Origin: Avena insularis
Taxonomy: Eukaryota; Streptophyta; Magnoliopsida; Poales; Poaceae
Assembly (NCBI GenBank): GCA_023614405.1
Contig: CM042691.1
Location: forward strand, 178,594,927-178,658,926
DNA: 64,000 nt
Direction of reading: 5' to 3'
Positions 46,436 to 58,088 of the stretch are shown here, piece by piece. The notes below the pieces were generated by a model. That model saw only the letters and a program-made list of their open reading frames with translations, ran no database searches and was not told where the DNA came from. How positions within the stretch are numbered: the stretch's first letter is position 1; each line of letters begins with the position of its first letter. The position numbers and the translations under genes were made by a program.

Positions 46436-47629
46436 ATGGATGTGGACAAGTTGAAGGAACTCAAGAAACAGCTTAGGGAACAATTGGACAAGGGATTCAT
46501 TCAACCCAGCGCGTCATCTTGGGGAGCACTTGTCCTATTCGTGGAAAAGAAGGATAAAACCAAGAGGCTGGTTGTGGACTACTGCTCGTTGAACGAAGTG
46601 ACGATCAAGAACAAGTACCCTCTGCCTAACATCAATGACTTGTTTGACCAGTTAAAGGGAGCCAGTGTTTTCTCAAAGATCGATCTGCGATCAGGCTACT
46701 TTCAGCTAAAGATTCGAGAATAGGATGTGCCCAAAACAGCCTTCACCACTAGATACGGATTGTATGAGTATACCGTGATGTCGTTTGGTCTAACCAATGC
46801 CTCGGCATACTTCATGACCATGATGAACAAGGTGTTCATGGAATATTTGGACAAGTTTATCGTGGTATTCATAGATGATATACTCATATACTCCAAGGAT
46901 GAGACGGAACATGAGAAGCAACTGCGCCTAATTATGGAGAAACTAAGAGAACACAAGTTGTATGCCAAATTCAGCAAATGCGAATTCTGGTTAAAGTAAG
47001 TGGGATTCCTTGGTCATGTTGTGTCGGAAAAAGGAGTTGTCGTAGATCCTAGTAAGGTAGCTTACGTAACTGAATGGGAGTCACCCAAGAATGTGGGAGA
47101 TATTAGGAGTTTCCTGGGCCTCGCAGGATATTACAGGAGGTTCATTGAAAACTTTTCCAAAATAGCAAAACCCATGACGGAACTGTTAAAGAAGGAAAAG
47201 AAATTCCTATGGACCGAGGCATGTGAAGCAAGCTTTCAAGAGTTGAAGAAACGTCTCGTAACGGCACCAGTTCTATGTCTGCCTGATATCCAAAAGGATT
47301 TTCAAGTCTATTGTGACGCTTCTCGACAAGGACTTGGAAGTGTATTGATGCAAGATGGGAAAGTGGTATCCTATGCCTCTCGACAACTTAAGAACCACGA
47401 ACAAAACTACCCCACAAATGATTTGGAACTTGCGTCTGTGGTACATGCACTCAAGGTATGGAGACACTACCTCATGGGCAAACATTGTGACGTGTTCATA
47501 GATCATAAGAGTTTGAAGTACATCGTCACCCAAAAGGAAAGACAAAAGATTTTCGTCTGGACGAACAAGGAACCCTTTGGTATGGAAAGCGTTTGTGCGT
47601 TCCCAACGACTCCGACATCAGGAAGTTGA
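46436..47629 (+). pseudogene. chromovirus reverse transcriptase and RNase H (broken)
   Basis: RT landmarks are [37 protein letters not shown] (followed by TAG at 46721) and the catalytic [12 protein letters not shown] near 46869. After EFWLK a TAA at 46997 breaks the frame. RNase [16 protein letters not shown] (catalytic Asp), [17 protein letters not shown] (Glu replaced by Asp in the usual TNDLE form) and [10 protein letters not shown]. After KYIVTQKE the sequence jumps, so the end of RNase H and the linker to integrase appear deleted. Confidence 0.9.
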
Positions 47630-48500
47630 TTTTACAAGAGGCTCACGATTCTCCATACTCAATTCATCCGGGCAACACGAAGATGTACATGGATGTGAAG
47701 GATAGATTTTGGTGGAATAAACTAAAAAGAGAAATTGCCGAGTATATTTCCCTATGTGACGTATGCAATAGAGTTAAGGCCGAGCATCAGAAACTGGCCG
47801 GATTGCTACAACCACTACCTATACCCGACTGCAAGTGGGATAAGGTAGGCATGGATTTTATCACGGGGTTGCCCCGGACTCGTTCAGGATTTGATTCTAT
47901 CTGGGTAGTGGTGGACCACTTTACCAAGGTGGCTCACTTCATCCCCCTAAAGACCACATATACAAGTGCTAAGCTTGCTAAGATATACATGTGAAGGATT
48001 GTAAGTCTGCATGGTGTTCCCAAGGGAATTGTGTCATATAGAGGCACCCAGTTCACTTCAAAGTTTTGGCGACAGCTACATGAGTCTCTTGGAACCCGAC
48101 TAGAATTCAGTACTGCCTTCCACCCTCAGACAGATGGCCAAACGGAAAGGGTGAACCAGATTCTAGAAGATATGTTAAGAGCTTGCGCACTAGACTATGG
48201 GTCTAGTTGGGATGATAACTTGCCATATGCTGAGTTCTCATACAACAACAGCTACCAGACAAGTATCAAGATGGCTCCATTTGAAGTTCTATATGGCAGG
48301 AAGTGTAGAACTCCGCTGTTGTGGAGTGGAGTTGGCGAACGTAGTCTTTTTGGACCTAAATTGATCAAGGATGCCGAAGAAAAGGTAGATAGATTCAAGA
48401 TAGGCTAAAGGTAGCTCAATCCCGACAAAAGAGCTATGCTGATTCCAAACGCAGAGATGTGACTTATAAAATAGGGGACCGTGCGTACCTTCGAGTTTCA
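47590..48500 (+). pseudogene. chromovirus integrase (broken)
   Basis: Zinc-binding: HDSPYSIHPG and CDVCNRVK. Core: GMDFITGLP carries the first Asp. The second catalytic site reads SYRGTQFTS, with Tyr (codon 48037-48039) where the family has SDRGTQF. DGQTERVNQ carries the Glu. Stops occur at 47992-47994 and 48406-48408. The copy is therefore inactive on two counts. Confidence 0.92.
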
Positions 48501-48935
48501 CCACTTCGAGGAGTTAAGAGGTTTGGAATCAAGGGTAAGTTAGCCCCGTGATTCATAGGACCATATAAGGTTCTGGCCCATAGATGAGAAGTTGCTTATC
48601 AGTTGGAGTTACCAGAAGGACTGACTATTCATGATGTGTTTCATGTGTCACAACTAAAGAAGTGCCACCCGGAAATGGCCGAAACACCGCTAAGAGATAC
48701 AGTTCCCCTGGAGGAGGTTCAATTGGAGAATGACCTTACCTATGAGGAAAAACCCATCAAAATACTGGAAACAGCCGAAAGGATTACCCGCACCAAGACT
48801 ATCAGATTCTGGAAAGTCCAATGGAACCACCATTCCGAGGAAGAAGCCACGTGGGAACGTGAAGAAGATTTGAAGGCGGAACACCCACACCTTTTTTCTA
48901 GCCAATCCGAATCTCGGGGACGAGATTCTTCTTAA
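48501..48935 (+). pseudogene. integrase C-terminus with chromodomain
   Basis: GPYKVLAHR and VFHVSQLKKCHPE are the C-terminal integrase (GPY/F) marks. A chromodomain-like segment follows, TIRFWKVQWNHHSEEEATWE then REEDLKAEHPHLF, the form that directs Tekay/Del integration to heterochromatin. The ORF closes at 48933-48935, just before the PPT. Stops near 48549 and 48585 interrupt the GPY/F part. Confidence 0.9.
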
Positions 48936-48946
48936 GGGGGTAGGTT
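48933..48946 (+). other. polypurine tract of the chromovirus
   Basis: TAAGGGGGTAGGTT directly precedes the 3' LTR start TGTAACATCC. The TAA of its first bases is the pol stop. Confidence 0.85.
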
Positions 48947-50393
48947 TGTAACATCCTAAATTTTTATATTAAATGTTACTAGAAGCATGCATCATCCTGA
49001 CATCATTGCATCCTAGAAATTTAAGTTGCATCAAAACCCTACCATCAAACCCTAATAAAAAATCCCTCTATGAGCAAGAATGAAGCAATCTTGTTTGACC
49101 CTTCTAAAAACAATGCCAAAATAAAATTTTCTGGCTCTAAGATGACCACCTCATTTTTACAAAAATTTATAAACAAGTTTCACTAAGTTTGAGTTTGCTA
49201 TGCAAAATTTATTAAAGTTTTAGTGAAACAGAAAATTGATAAAAGAAAAGAATAAAAAAAACCTAACTAACCTAAACGGGCCAGTTAAGCCGGCCCGCAA
49301 GCTATCTACCGCCGCCAGCCCAGCAGTGCTTGAGGACGCCAGCCCGCAGCATGCAGCCACTAACGCGGGGGGCCCACCCCGTCGTCTTCCTCCCAGAGAC
49401 CGCGGCGACCACGGCGTCCTGCCGCGTCGGGATAACCCAAATCCCAACGGATTCGACCGCCCCCTCCCCCAAGTCTTTGGATTATAAATAGCCGACCCTC
49501 TCGTTGTTTTTCTTCGAAAAAACCCTAGCTCAACCCGCAAAGAACCGCTACCGTTCTTCCTCGCTGTCGTCGCGCTCGGGAAGGTTGAGGATCCGACGAT
49601 TTACGCCACCCCGAACCCTCTTTCGCGGTTGATTGTCTTCCCCGTGTGACACCGCCTCACCCCGACCTTATCATTTCTCCCCTTGTGCAGCACGTCGCCG
49701 GGAATCGCTCGCCGACGCGTCGCCGGAGCTTGCGGATGCCAGCGGAGAGTTGCGGCGAGAGGAGGAGGCGAAGGACGACCCAATCTGCTCGAGGAGGACC
49801 GCGAGGAGCTGCTGCATCTCGTCGAGCACTCCATCTCCCTAGGGACCAACCGAGACGCCGCCGCCCATCATCACCGACGCCACCACCGCCCAACGCTGCC
49901 GTCGTGCCCTGTAAGTCGCCACCGTCACCCTCGTCCGTTAGATCGGGATCGTTCGGTTTAGATTATAAGTTGTGGCGAAGGGGTATCGGCAAGTAGCGTA
50001 ACGCCGCGTGGCACGACCTAAACTAGCCTTGCATGTAGAGTTGGTCCTTTCTTTCCTTGGTGTAATTTGCCAATACATTCAAAGTATTGACCCAACTTGT
50101 TTGCTGCACGTCTTATGTGCAGAATCCGAAGATTGAAAGGTGCGTAGGGATCGCGAGTCTACACTCGACAAGCCTGAGGCGTTGATGGACTCAAGCTGCT
50201 TTATGTTTCCGCTGTTATTTGAGCTAGCTTAATGCTAAGAAAATTTGTAATAAATTCATACTCTGGATTCTACGTGTAATAAATACTTTGTGTTTTACAT
50301 GATATTCATCGACTGTGAGTGATAGCTATTGATCTAGGGACTAGCATGTAAATCACAGGGACTTAGGATCTTTATTGATCCAAGGTCACTACA
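48947..50393 (+). repeat. LTR B2, the 3' LTR, internally deleted
   Basis: The type B U3 is nearly identical to B1 up to GGTATCGGCAAGTAGCGT (49999). About 17 bp of sequence without a match (50000-50016) follow, and then CCTAAACTAGCCTTGC resumes the shared 3' module. Compared with B1 about 1.6 kb is missing. It ends TCACTACA, followed by the GTGAT target duplication. Confidence 0.9.
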
Positions 50394-50398
50394 GTGAT

Positions 50399-50761
50399 TA
50401 ACATGATCTCATGGTCGAAGGATTAGGTTACTATGTATTTGAAAGCTTGTAGCAAACAAAATCTAAATGACTTGATCTTATGCTACGCTAACTATAGGAG
50501 TGTGTCCATCACATCATTCTCCTAATGATATGATCTTGTTATTAATAACATCTAATGTCCATGATCAGGAAACCATGTCATCTATTAACCAACAAGCTAG
50601 TTCAACAAGAGGCTTACTTGGTACTCTTTTATGTTTACAAAACACACAAGTATTAATGTTTTTGGTTAATACAATTATAGCATTGGATGTAAACATTTAT
50701 CATAAACACAAAGATATAATAATAACCATTTTATTATTGACTCTTGGGCATATCTCCAATA
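50399..50761 (-). repeat. 3' LTR of the Copia element, first part (U3 start)
   Basis: It aligns with 57371-57736. On the minus strand it starts TATTGGAGATATGCCC (TG changed to TA). It was separated from the rest by the chromovirus insertion. Confidence 0.9.
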
Positions 50762-50783
50762 GTCTCCCACTTGCACTAGAGTC
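50762..50783 (-). other. polypurine tract of the Copia element
   Basis: On the minus strand CTAGTGCAAGTGGGAGAC abuts the 3' LTR. The same motif precedes the LTR of the second Copia at 62170. Confidence 0.85.
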
Positions 50784-51552
50784 AGTAATCTAGATTACAT
50801 GGTAATATACCTAACACCCATGGTGTTCTGGTGTTGGTCATGATTGGCCCTAGGGAGAGGTTTAGTCAACGGATCTACCACATTCAGATCTGTGTGTACT
50901 TTGCAAATCTTTATGTTACCATCTTGGACATGCTTGCGAATAGCATGAAAACGTAGCTTGATATGCTTCAGCTTCTTGTGTTACCTTAGCTCCTGTGCAT
51001 TGGCTATGGCACCCATGTTGTCATAGTAGATGGCCATTGGTTCCAACGCACTAGGAACCACACCAAGCTCCATAATTAACTCCTTCATCCATATCGCCTC
51101 TTGTGAAGCCTCCGAAGGAGATATGTATTCGATTTAGTTGAAGATCTCGCCACAACACTTTGCTTAGCACTCCTCTAGCTCACTCCTACACCATTTGAAG
51201 TAAATATGTATCCATACTATGACTTAGAGTCATCCGGATCGTTGTTCCAACTAGCATCGGTGTAACCATTTACAACGAGCTCTTCGTCACCTCCATAAGA
51301 AAGAACCACATCCTTAGTCCTTCTCAAGTACTTTAGGATATTTTTGACCGTTTTCCAGTGATCTACTCCTGTATCACTTTGATATCTGCTAGTCAAACTA
51401 ATAGCATATGCAATATCTGGTCTTGTACATAGCATGGCATACATGATAGCACTTATGGTTGAGGCATAGGGAGTTTTGCTCATCCTCTCTCTATCTTCTG
51501 CCATAGCTGGACTTTGAGTTTTACTCAAGGTCGTAGTGGGAAACATGGTCAA
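50784..51552 (-). pseudogene. Copia RNase H (broken)
   Basis: It reads YAISLTSRYQSDTG, VKNILKYLRRTKDVVLSYGG and GYTDASWNNDPDDS (catalytic Asp), then stops near 51217. Further down, fragments of the AAKEAVWI segment are seen in other frames. It would remove the RNA strand during cDNA synthesis. Confidence 0.85.
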
Positions 51553-52707
51553 GAACCCTTTCTTGTTTCTTACATTCCAAACTTCTTTAGAACCTTGTCC
51601 AAATATGTACTTTGTGAAAACGCTATTAAGCGTCTAGATCTATCTCTATAAATCTTGATGCCTAAAATGTATGCAGCTTTGCCAAGATTCTTCATTGAAA
51701 AACTATTATTCAAATAGTCTTTGACACTTTTAAGAAGTTCCATATCATTCAGAATCAACAATATATCATCAACATATAGTACTAGGGATGCTACAGAGCT
51801 CCCACTCACTTTCTTGTAAATACAAGCTTCTCCATAAGTTTGTATAAATCCAAAGTTTTTGATCACCTTATCAAAACGTTGATTCCAGCTCCGGGTGCTT
51901 GCTTCAATCCATAAATGGATCTTTGAAGTTTGCATACCTTGTTAACATCTTTAGGATCGACAAAACCTTTGGGTTGTACCATATACAACTCTTCTTCAAT
52001 GTCACCATTGAGAAACACTGTTTTGACATCCATCTGCCATATATCATAATCATAATATGCAGAGATTCTTAACAAAATCCTAACAGACTTTAGCTCCACT
52101 ACTGGTGAGAAAGTCTCATCATAGTCAACCACTTGAATTTGTCGAAAACCTTTCGTGACAAGTCGAGCTTTATAGAAGGTTACATTTCCATCAGCATCTA
52201 TTTTCTTCTTGAAAATATTTGTTCTCAATAGCCTTCTGGCCATCCGGTAAGTCCACCAAAGTCCACACTTGGTTTTCGTACATGGATCCAATCTCGGATT
52301 TCATGGCTTCATGCCATTTGTTGGAATCTGGGCTCATCATTGCGTCCTCATACGTCGCAGGGTCATCGGTGTTATCCACCAACATGACATTCATAACAGG
52401 ATCATACCAATCTGGAGTGGTACGAACCCTCGTTGATCTGTGAGGTGCAGTAGTAACTTTGTTCGAAGTTTCATGATCATTATCATTAGTTTCCTCTCTT
52501 ATTGGTGCGGGCAGTACAGGAACATTTTCCGATGTTGCGCTACTCTCAAATTTGAGAGAAGGTTCAACAACCTCGTCGAGTTCTACTTTCCTTCCAGTCA
52601 CTTATTTCGAGATAAACTCCTTCTCCAGAAAGGATCCATTCTTGGCAACAAAATTTTGACTTCGGATCTATGATAGAAGGTATACCCAATTGTTTCTTTA
52701 GGGTATC
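51553..52707 (-). pseudogene. Copia reverse transcriptase (broken)
   Basis: It is spread over at least three frames: DWYDPVMNVMLVDNTDDPAT and WHEAMKSEIGSMYENQVW, then ARLVTKGFRQIQVVDYDETF, IWQMDVKTVFLNGDIEEELY and KVCKLQRSIYGLKQAPG, then ACIYKKVSGSSVASLVLYVD with catalytic DD following. The order integrase-RT marks Ty1/Copia. It copied element RNA to cDNA; this copy is dead. Confidence 0.9.
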
Positions 52708-53487
52708 CTATGAAGACGCATTTTCCGCTTTGGGTTCAAGCTTGTCGGGCTGTAACTTCTTTACATACGCTTCGCAACCCCAAGCTTTAAGGAGCGAAAA
52801 CTTAGGTTTATTCCCAAACCATAATTCATACGATGTTGTTTCAACTGATTTAAATGGTGCCCTGTTTAAAGTGAATGCGGTTGTTTCTAATGCATAACCC
52901 CAAAATGATAATGGTAAACCTGTAAGAGACATCATAGAACGAACCATACCTAAGAGAGTTCGATTGCGACATTCGGACACACAATTACGCTGTGGTGTTC
53001 CCGGCAGTGTCAGGTGTGAAAGTATTCCGCATTTATTTAAATACATGTCAAACTCGTAACTTAGATAGTCACATCCACGATCAGATCGCAGAAACTTGAT
53101 CTTCTTGTTGTGTTGATTTTCTACTTTACTTTGGAATTCCTTATAATTCTCGAAAGTTTCGGACTTATGTTTCATGAAATAGATATACCCATATCTACTA
53201 AAGTCATCCGTGAAAGTAAGAACATAACAATAACCACCACGCGATGCCACACTCATTCGGCCGCACACATCGGTATGTATGATCTCCAATAGATCCATAG
53301 CTCGCTCCATTATTCTAGAGAATGGTGTCTTAGTCATTTTTCCCATCAAACATGCTTTGCATCTTTCAAGTGATTCAAAATCAAGTGATTTAAGAAGTCC
53401 ATCAGAATGGAGTTTCTTCATGCGCTTCACTCCAATGTGACCAAGACGGCAATGCCACATATATGTGGAATTATCATTCAATTTCAT
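52708..53487 (-). pseudogene. Copia integrase (largely open, truncated)
   Basis: 260 open codons: zinc region WHCRLGHIGVKRM and CKACLMGKM (H..H, C..C); core EIIHTDVCGRMSVASRGGYC (first Asp), FLRSDRGCDYLSYEF (second Asp) and NCVSECRNRTLLGMV (Glu); then KSVETTSYELWFGNKPKFS of the C-terminal part. All three catalytic residues are kept, but flanking frames are broken. Confidence 0.92.
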
Positions 53488-53956
53488 TCATTTAGCATCT
53501 ATATATGAACATGTGTATCACTACTATCGAGATTCAATAAGAATAGACCATCTATCATATGTGCATGACCATAAAAGATATTACTCATATAAATCGAACA
53601 ACCATTATTCTTGGACTTAACGAGTAACCGTCTCACGACAAACAAGATCTAGATAACATGGGCACCAAATAATAATTATTTAGACTTAAAACTAATCCCT
53701 ACGGTAGATGAAGAGGGAGCGTGCCGACAACGATCACATCAACCTTGGAGCCATTACCAACGCGCATTGTCACCTCGTCTCTCGCTAGTCTCCGCTTATT
53801 CTGCAGCACCTGTTTCGAGTTTCAAATATGAGCAACCAAACCAGTATCAAATATCCAGGGACTACTACGACTACTAGTAATGTACACATCAATAATATGT
53901 ATATCGAATATACCTTTCTTCTTGATGTTGCCGTTCTTCAGAACTGCCAGGTACTT
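53488..53956 (-). pseudogene. Copia protease (broken)
   Basis: SPWIFDTGLVAHICN at about 53819-53860 carries the catalytic DTG. Many stops follow. It would mature the polyprotein. Confidence 0.75.
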
Positions 53957-54748
53957 GGGGCAATTCTTCTAGTGACCTTCGCCCTTGCAGTAAAAGCACT
54001 CAGTATCAGGCTTAGAACCAGCCTTGGGATTCTTGGTAGGCGCAACAGCTTTCTTGTCGCCCTTCTTGAAGTTACCCTTCTTCTTAGGCTTTCATTGCTT
54101 CTTGAAATTAGTGGTCTTATTAACCATCAACACTTGGTGCTCTTTCTTGATTTCCACTTCCGCAGACTTCAACATGGAGAAGAGTTCAGGCAACGACGTA
54201 TTCATGCTCTGCATGTTGTAGTTCATCACAAAGTTCTTGTAACTAGGTGGCAATGATTGGAGGACACGATGAATACCCAACATATTAGGAATCATTATTC
54301 CCAGATCTACGAGTTTATTCGCGTGCCCAGACATCTTAAGCACATGCTTGCTAACGGAGATGCCCTCTTCCATCTTGTAGTTAAAGAACTTCTCGGAGGC
54401 TTCATAGCTTTCAACAGCCGCATGAGTCTGAAATATCATTTTGAGCTCACGGACTATATCATGAGGGTCACGGTTCTCAAACCGCTTCTGAAGCTCCGGT
54501 TCCAAACCGTACAAGATGGCACACTGAACTATGGAGTATTGATTCTTCCAAGTGAGGAAAACATTCTTCACCTCATCAGTAGCATCATCTGCAGGCGGGT
54601 CATCTAGCGGTGCATCCAGCACATAGGTCAACTAACCAGTATTGAGGACAATCCTCAAGTTGCGGAACCAGTCCGTGAAGTTGCTTCTATTGTTTTTCAA
54701 CTTTTCTTTCTCTAGGAACGCATTAAAATTGATGGTAGGGGCCGCCAT
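53957..54748 (-). pseudogene. Copia gag (broken)
   Basis: It starts at ATG 54748 (MAAPTINFNAFLEKEKL). A TAG interrupts near 54634, before LTYVLDAPLDDPPAD. The core is open from 54631 to about 54092 (VFLTWKNQYSIVQCAILYGL, YEASEKFFNYKMEEGISV, LPPSYKNFVMNYNMQS). The CCHC knuckle at 53957-53998 reads CFYCKGEGH*KNC, with TAG in place of the usual Trp. It would form the particle. Confidence 0.9.
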
Positions 54749-55925
54749 GATCTACAACATATTTACAAAGAGTTTAGACTAAGTTTATGACAAATTGAGT
54801 TCAAATTTAATTCTTAAATTAACTAGGTGAACTCCCACTCAAAACAACATCACATTGTTTTAGTGATCACACGAACCAAATTCACTACACCAAGTCCGAT
54901 CATCATGAGAGATGATGTAGTTTCAAAGGCGAACAATCAACATGTTCATCATATCAGTCATATGACTCATGCTTTAACTTCCGGTATTTCGTGTTCTGAG
55001 ACCATGTTTGTACATGCTAGGATCGTCAAGGTTAACCTAAGTATCTGCATGTGCAAATATGTCTTGCACCCATTGTATGCACACATAGAATCTATAACAC
55101 CTGATCATCACGTGGTGCTTCGAAACGACGAGTCTTAGGAATGGTGCCTACTAAGGACGAACAGTTTTATTACTTGATATTTTAGTGAGAGGGATCATCT
55201 TATAATGTTAGTGTCACAATCTAAGAAATACAAGATGCATAAAAAGGATTAACATCACATGCAATTCATAATATGTGATATGATATGGCCTTTCTTCTTG
55301 TGCCTTCGATCTCCATCTCCAAAGCACGAACATGATCTCCATCATCACCGGCGTGGCGTTAAGGTCAATGGCGTCGCTTCATGGTTGTCCACCACCACCA
55401 ACAACTATTACAACTACTTTGATGAATAGACACGCAGGTCTTAAACGAAATTTAAAGACAACCATAAGGCCCCTGACGATTGCCAACTTAGAATAAGGAT
55501 CATTGCATACATCATATATAATCACAATCATGGCCATATCACATCACAACACACAAGCGATGCAAAAACAAGTTAGATGCCTCTAATTTTCTTTGCATGT
55601 TTTATGTGGCGTGGGATTTCGAATAAGAACCGTTCTAACTTACGAACATGAACCACAACGTTGATACAAGGATTGTCATGTGCCCATTGTAAATTGAATC
55701 TTTACTATGGTGGGAGAGACAGACACCTACAAAGCCACTTGTGCAATGCAAGTTGCACGTTGAGCATGGAGAAATTCTCATGTACGATGACATGTAAGGT
55801 TAGCCCGGGCCGCTTCATCCCACCATCCTGCAAGATGCAAAGTACACAAAAAGAAAGCGACAACAAAAGCATCAACACCCACAAAAACATTGTGTTCTAC
55901 TCGTGTAATAGATCTACGCATAGAC
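54749..55925 (-). other. untranslated leader of the Copia element
   Basis: About 1.2 kb between PBS and gag, without a supported ORF. A long leader is normal for Angela/BARE elements. Confidence 0.7.
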
Positions 55926-55940
55926 ACGGCTTTGATACCA
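55926..55940 (-). other. primer-binding site of the Copia element
   Basis: On the minus strand TGGTATCAAAGCCGT, one mismatch in the initiator tRNA-Met complement. It abuts the 5' LTR. Confidence 0.85.
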
Positions 55941-55941
55941 C

Positions 55942-57736
55942 TATAGGGTTCGCAGCATGGAAAACAAAAAAAACTATCACGGGAACACACAAAAGCCAAG
56001 ATCTAATCTATGAGATTGGTGCAACGAGTTTGTAGAGTAATAACCTTCATAGATCCAAAGTGTTTAACGAGATCGGATTATCGTGGTTGATGTAGTCGTT
56101 CACTTGCCGATCTTAAGATCGTGAAGACGATCCTTCTGGCGCCACGTTCCGGCAGTGCTTCCGCAGTCGGTCACACATACGGTAGTCGATGAAGACCTTC
56201 CTCTCCTTTGTTCCAGTAGGGAAATGGGGTTTGTAGATCTCCATGGAATCCAAACAACACGATGGTGTGGTTGTGGTGGTAGATAATAGATTACTGCATG
56301 GCTTTGCCTAAGCTGGAGCAACTGTATGCAGAAGAGAGGGAGGCGCCTGGCGGCTAGGGTTTGGGGTGAGGGAGTAGGGGCGCCCCACCCCTGCTTATAT
56401 GGGTGGGAGGGGCGGCGGCCAGGGTTCCTAGCCCTGGACGAGTCCACCCCCAACTCCCCTTGGCCGGCGGCAAGAGAGGGAGAAGGGAAACCTTGTCCCT
56501 CAAGGTTTCCTTTCCTTCCTCCACTAGGACTTTGACTTTCAAACTAGGATTTGAATTTTTCAAATTAGAGTTTGACTATTCAAACTAGATTTTAATTATC
56601 TCTTCCATGTTCTTGGCCGACTTAACCTAGTGGTCCATGCTCCTACACCATTAGGGTATGGTGCATTCCAAGCACCCCCTCTCGGGGTGGGGTGGACCTT
56701 CTAGAACTTTCTAGAACCTTCCGATCAAAACACCGAAAACATTTCTGAACCCCGGAAATTGACTTTCCTTATATGAGTCTTATTCTCCGGACCATTTCGG
56801 ATCTACTCATGATGTCCTAGATCCAATTTGAGACACTGGACAACATTCGGTCTCCAATTCATATTCCATATCTACTAAACAACTTCGAATCCTTAAGTGT
56901 GTCTCCCTATGGTTCGTGAACTATGCAGACATGATCGAGACACCTCTCCGATCAGTAACCATTAGAGGAATTTGGAAATCTATTATAGCTCCCACATATT
57001 TCTACAATTACATTGTGATCGAATGAACCATTTACATATGATACCAATTCCCTTTGTCACGCGATACTTTACTTATCCGACGTTTGATCATCGGTATCTC
57101 TATACCTAGTTCAACCTTGTTACCGATAAGTACTCTTTACTCATTCCATGATATGACATCCCTTGTGACCTAGTCACATGCTTGCAAACCAATTGGATGA
57201 CATTCCACCGAGAGGGCCCAGAGTATATCTATCTATCATATGGATGGACAAATCCCACTCTTGATCCATGTGCTTCAACACATACTTTCAGAATACCTAA
57301 TGCCACCTTTATAACCACCCAGCTATGAAGTGGTGTTTGATGTCATCAAAGCATCCATCCAGTGATGGTGATTAACATGATCTCATGGTCGAAGGATTAG
57401 GTTACTATGTATTTGAAAGCTTGTAGCAAACGAACTCTAAATTACTTGATCTTATGCTAAGCTAACTATAGGAGTGTGTCTATCACATCATTCTCCTAAT
57501 GATATGATCTTGTTATTAATAACATCTAATGTCCATGATCAGGAAACCATGATCATCTATTAACCAACAAGCTAGTTCAACAAGAGGCTTACTAGGGACT
57601 CTTTTATGTTTACAAAAAACACAAGTATTAATGTTCCCGGTTAATAAAATTATAGCATGGGATGTAAACATTTATCATAAACACAAAGATATAATAATAA
57701 CCATTTTATTATTGCCTCTTGGGCATATCTCCAACA
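55942..57736 (-). repeat. 5' LTR of the Copia element
   Basis: A 1,795-bp LTR. On the minus strand it starts TGTTGGAGATATGCCC and ends GAACCCTATA (CA changed to TA at the inner end). A TATA box CATATAAGCAGG lies near 56393. It is followed outside by CCTCT. It matches the three pieces of the split 3' LTR along their whole length. Confidence 0.92.
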
Positions 57737-57741
57737 CCTCT

Positions 57742-58088
57742 CGCCAGTAGTACAACAGACACTCTCCTCCCCAAATCCCCGCTCTCCATACCCCACAACC
57801 AGAGAAAGCGCAACCGTTGACACCACCACTACCTGCTGTTGTCGATGCCCCCACGATATCGAGTAGCACCGCAGGCCACACATGTTGCTAGAGTTGTCTG
57901 GACACGCCACATGCAATCTCGCTGCCCCGGCCTCCGCCTGTCAACTAGACGTGCGGCAGCCTCTACATGGCACACAACCTGCTCGGTCATTTGTCAGACC
58001 GCGGTTGAGGTACGTTCATCGGTCCTTTTAAGGTTATCTGGTCTGCTGCGGGAGTTGGCATCGCCATTAACGGCCGTATACTTTATAG
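57742..58088. other. flank upstream of the Harbinger transposase remnant
   Basis: It is CT/AC-rich. No clear terminal inverted repeat or target duplication was identified and no gene was recognised. Confidence 0.4.

Larger units (their letters stand above)
24903..50393 (+). mobile_element. composite Del/Tekay chromovirus with six LTRs
   Basis: Outer ends are TGTAACATCC (24903) and TCACTACA (50393), flanked by GTGAT (24898-24902 and 50394-50398). The inside order is LTR B1, stub, LTR A1, stub, LTR A2 (split by a solo LTR), stub, truncated LTR A3, a foreign Gypsy segment, LTR A4, full internal region (orf0, gag, protease, RT, RNase H, integrase, chromodomain), and LTR B2. Types A and B share the last 1.1 kb but have different first parts. 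The net length without the 31988-35943 insertion is about 21.5 kb. A single GTGAT duplication around the whole suggests one integration event followed, or preceded, by recombination. Confidence 0.85.
4581..57736 (-). mobile_element. Angela/BARE-lineage Copia retrotransposon with nested insertions
   Basis: The element is bounded by CCTCT at 4576-4580 and 57737-57741. Termini are TG...CA: TGTTGGAGATATGCCC begins the 5' LTR on the minus strand at 57736, and the 3' LTR ends in CCCTACA at 4581. Removing two nested insertions with one duplicated TSD each (5706-24606 and 24903-50393) leaves about 8,754 bp, normal for this lineage. The order on the minus strand is 5' LTR, PBS, leader, gag, protease, integrase, RT, RNase H, PPT, 3' LTR. 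Integrase before RT is the Copia order. All coding parts are broken. It is the oldest insertion whose full extent can be read here. Confidence 0.93.
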
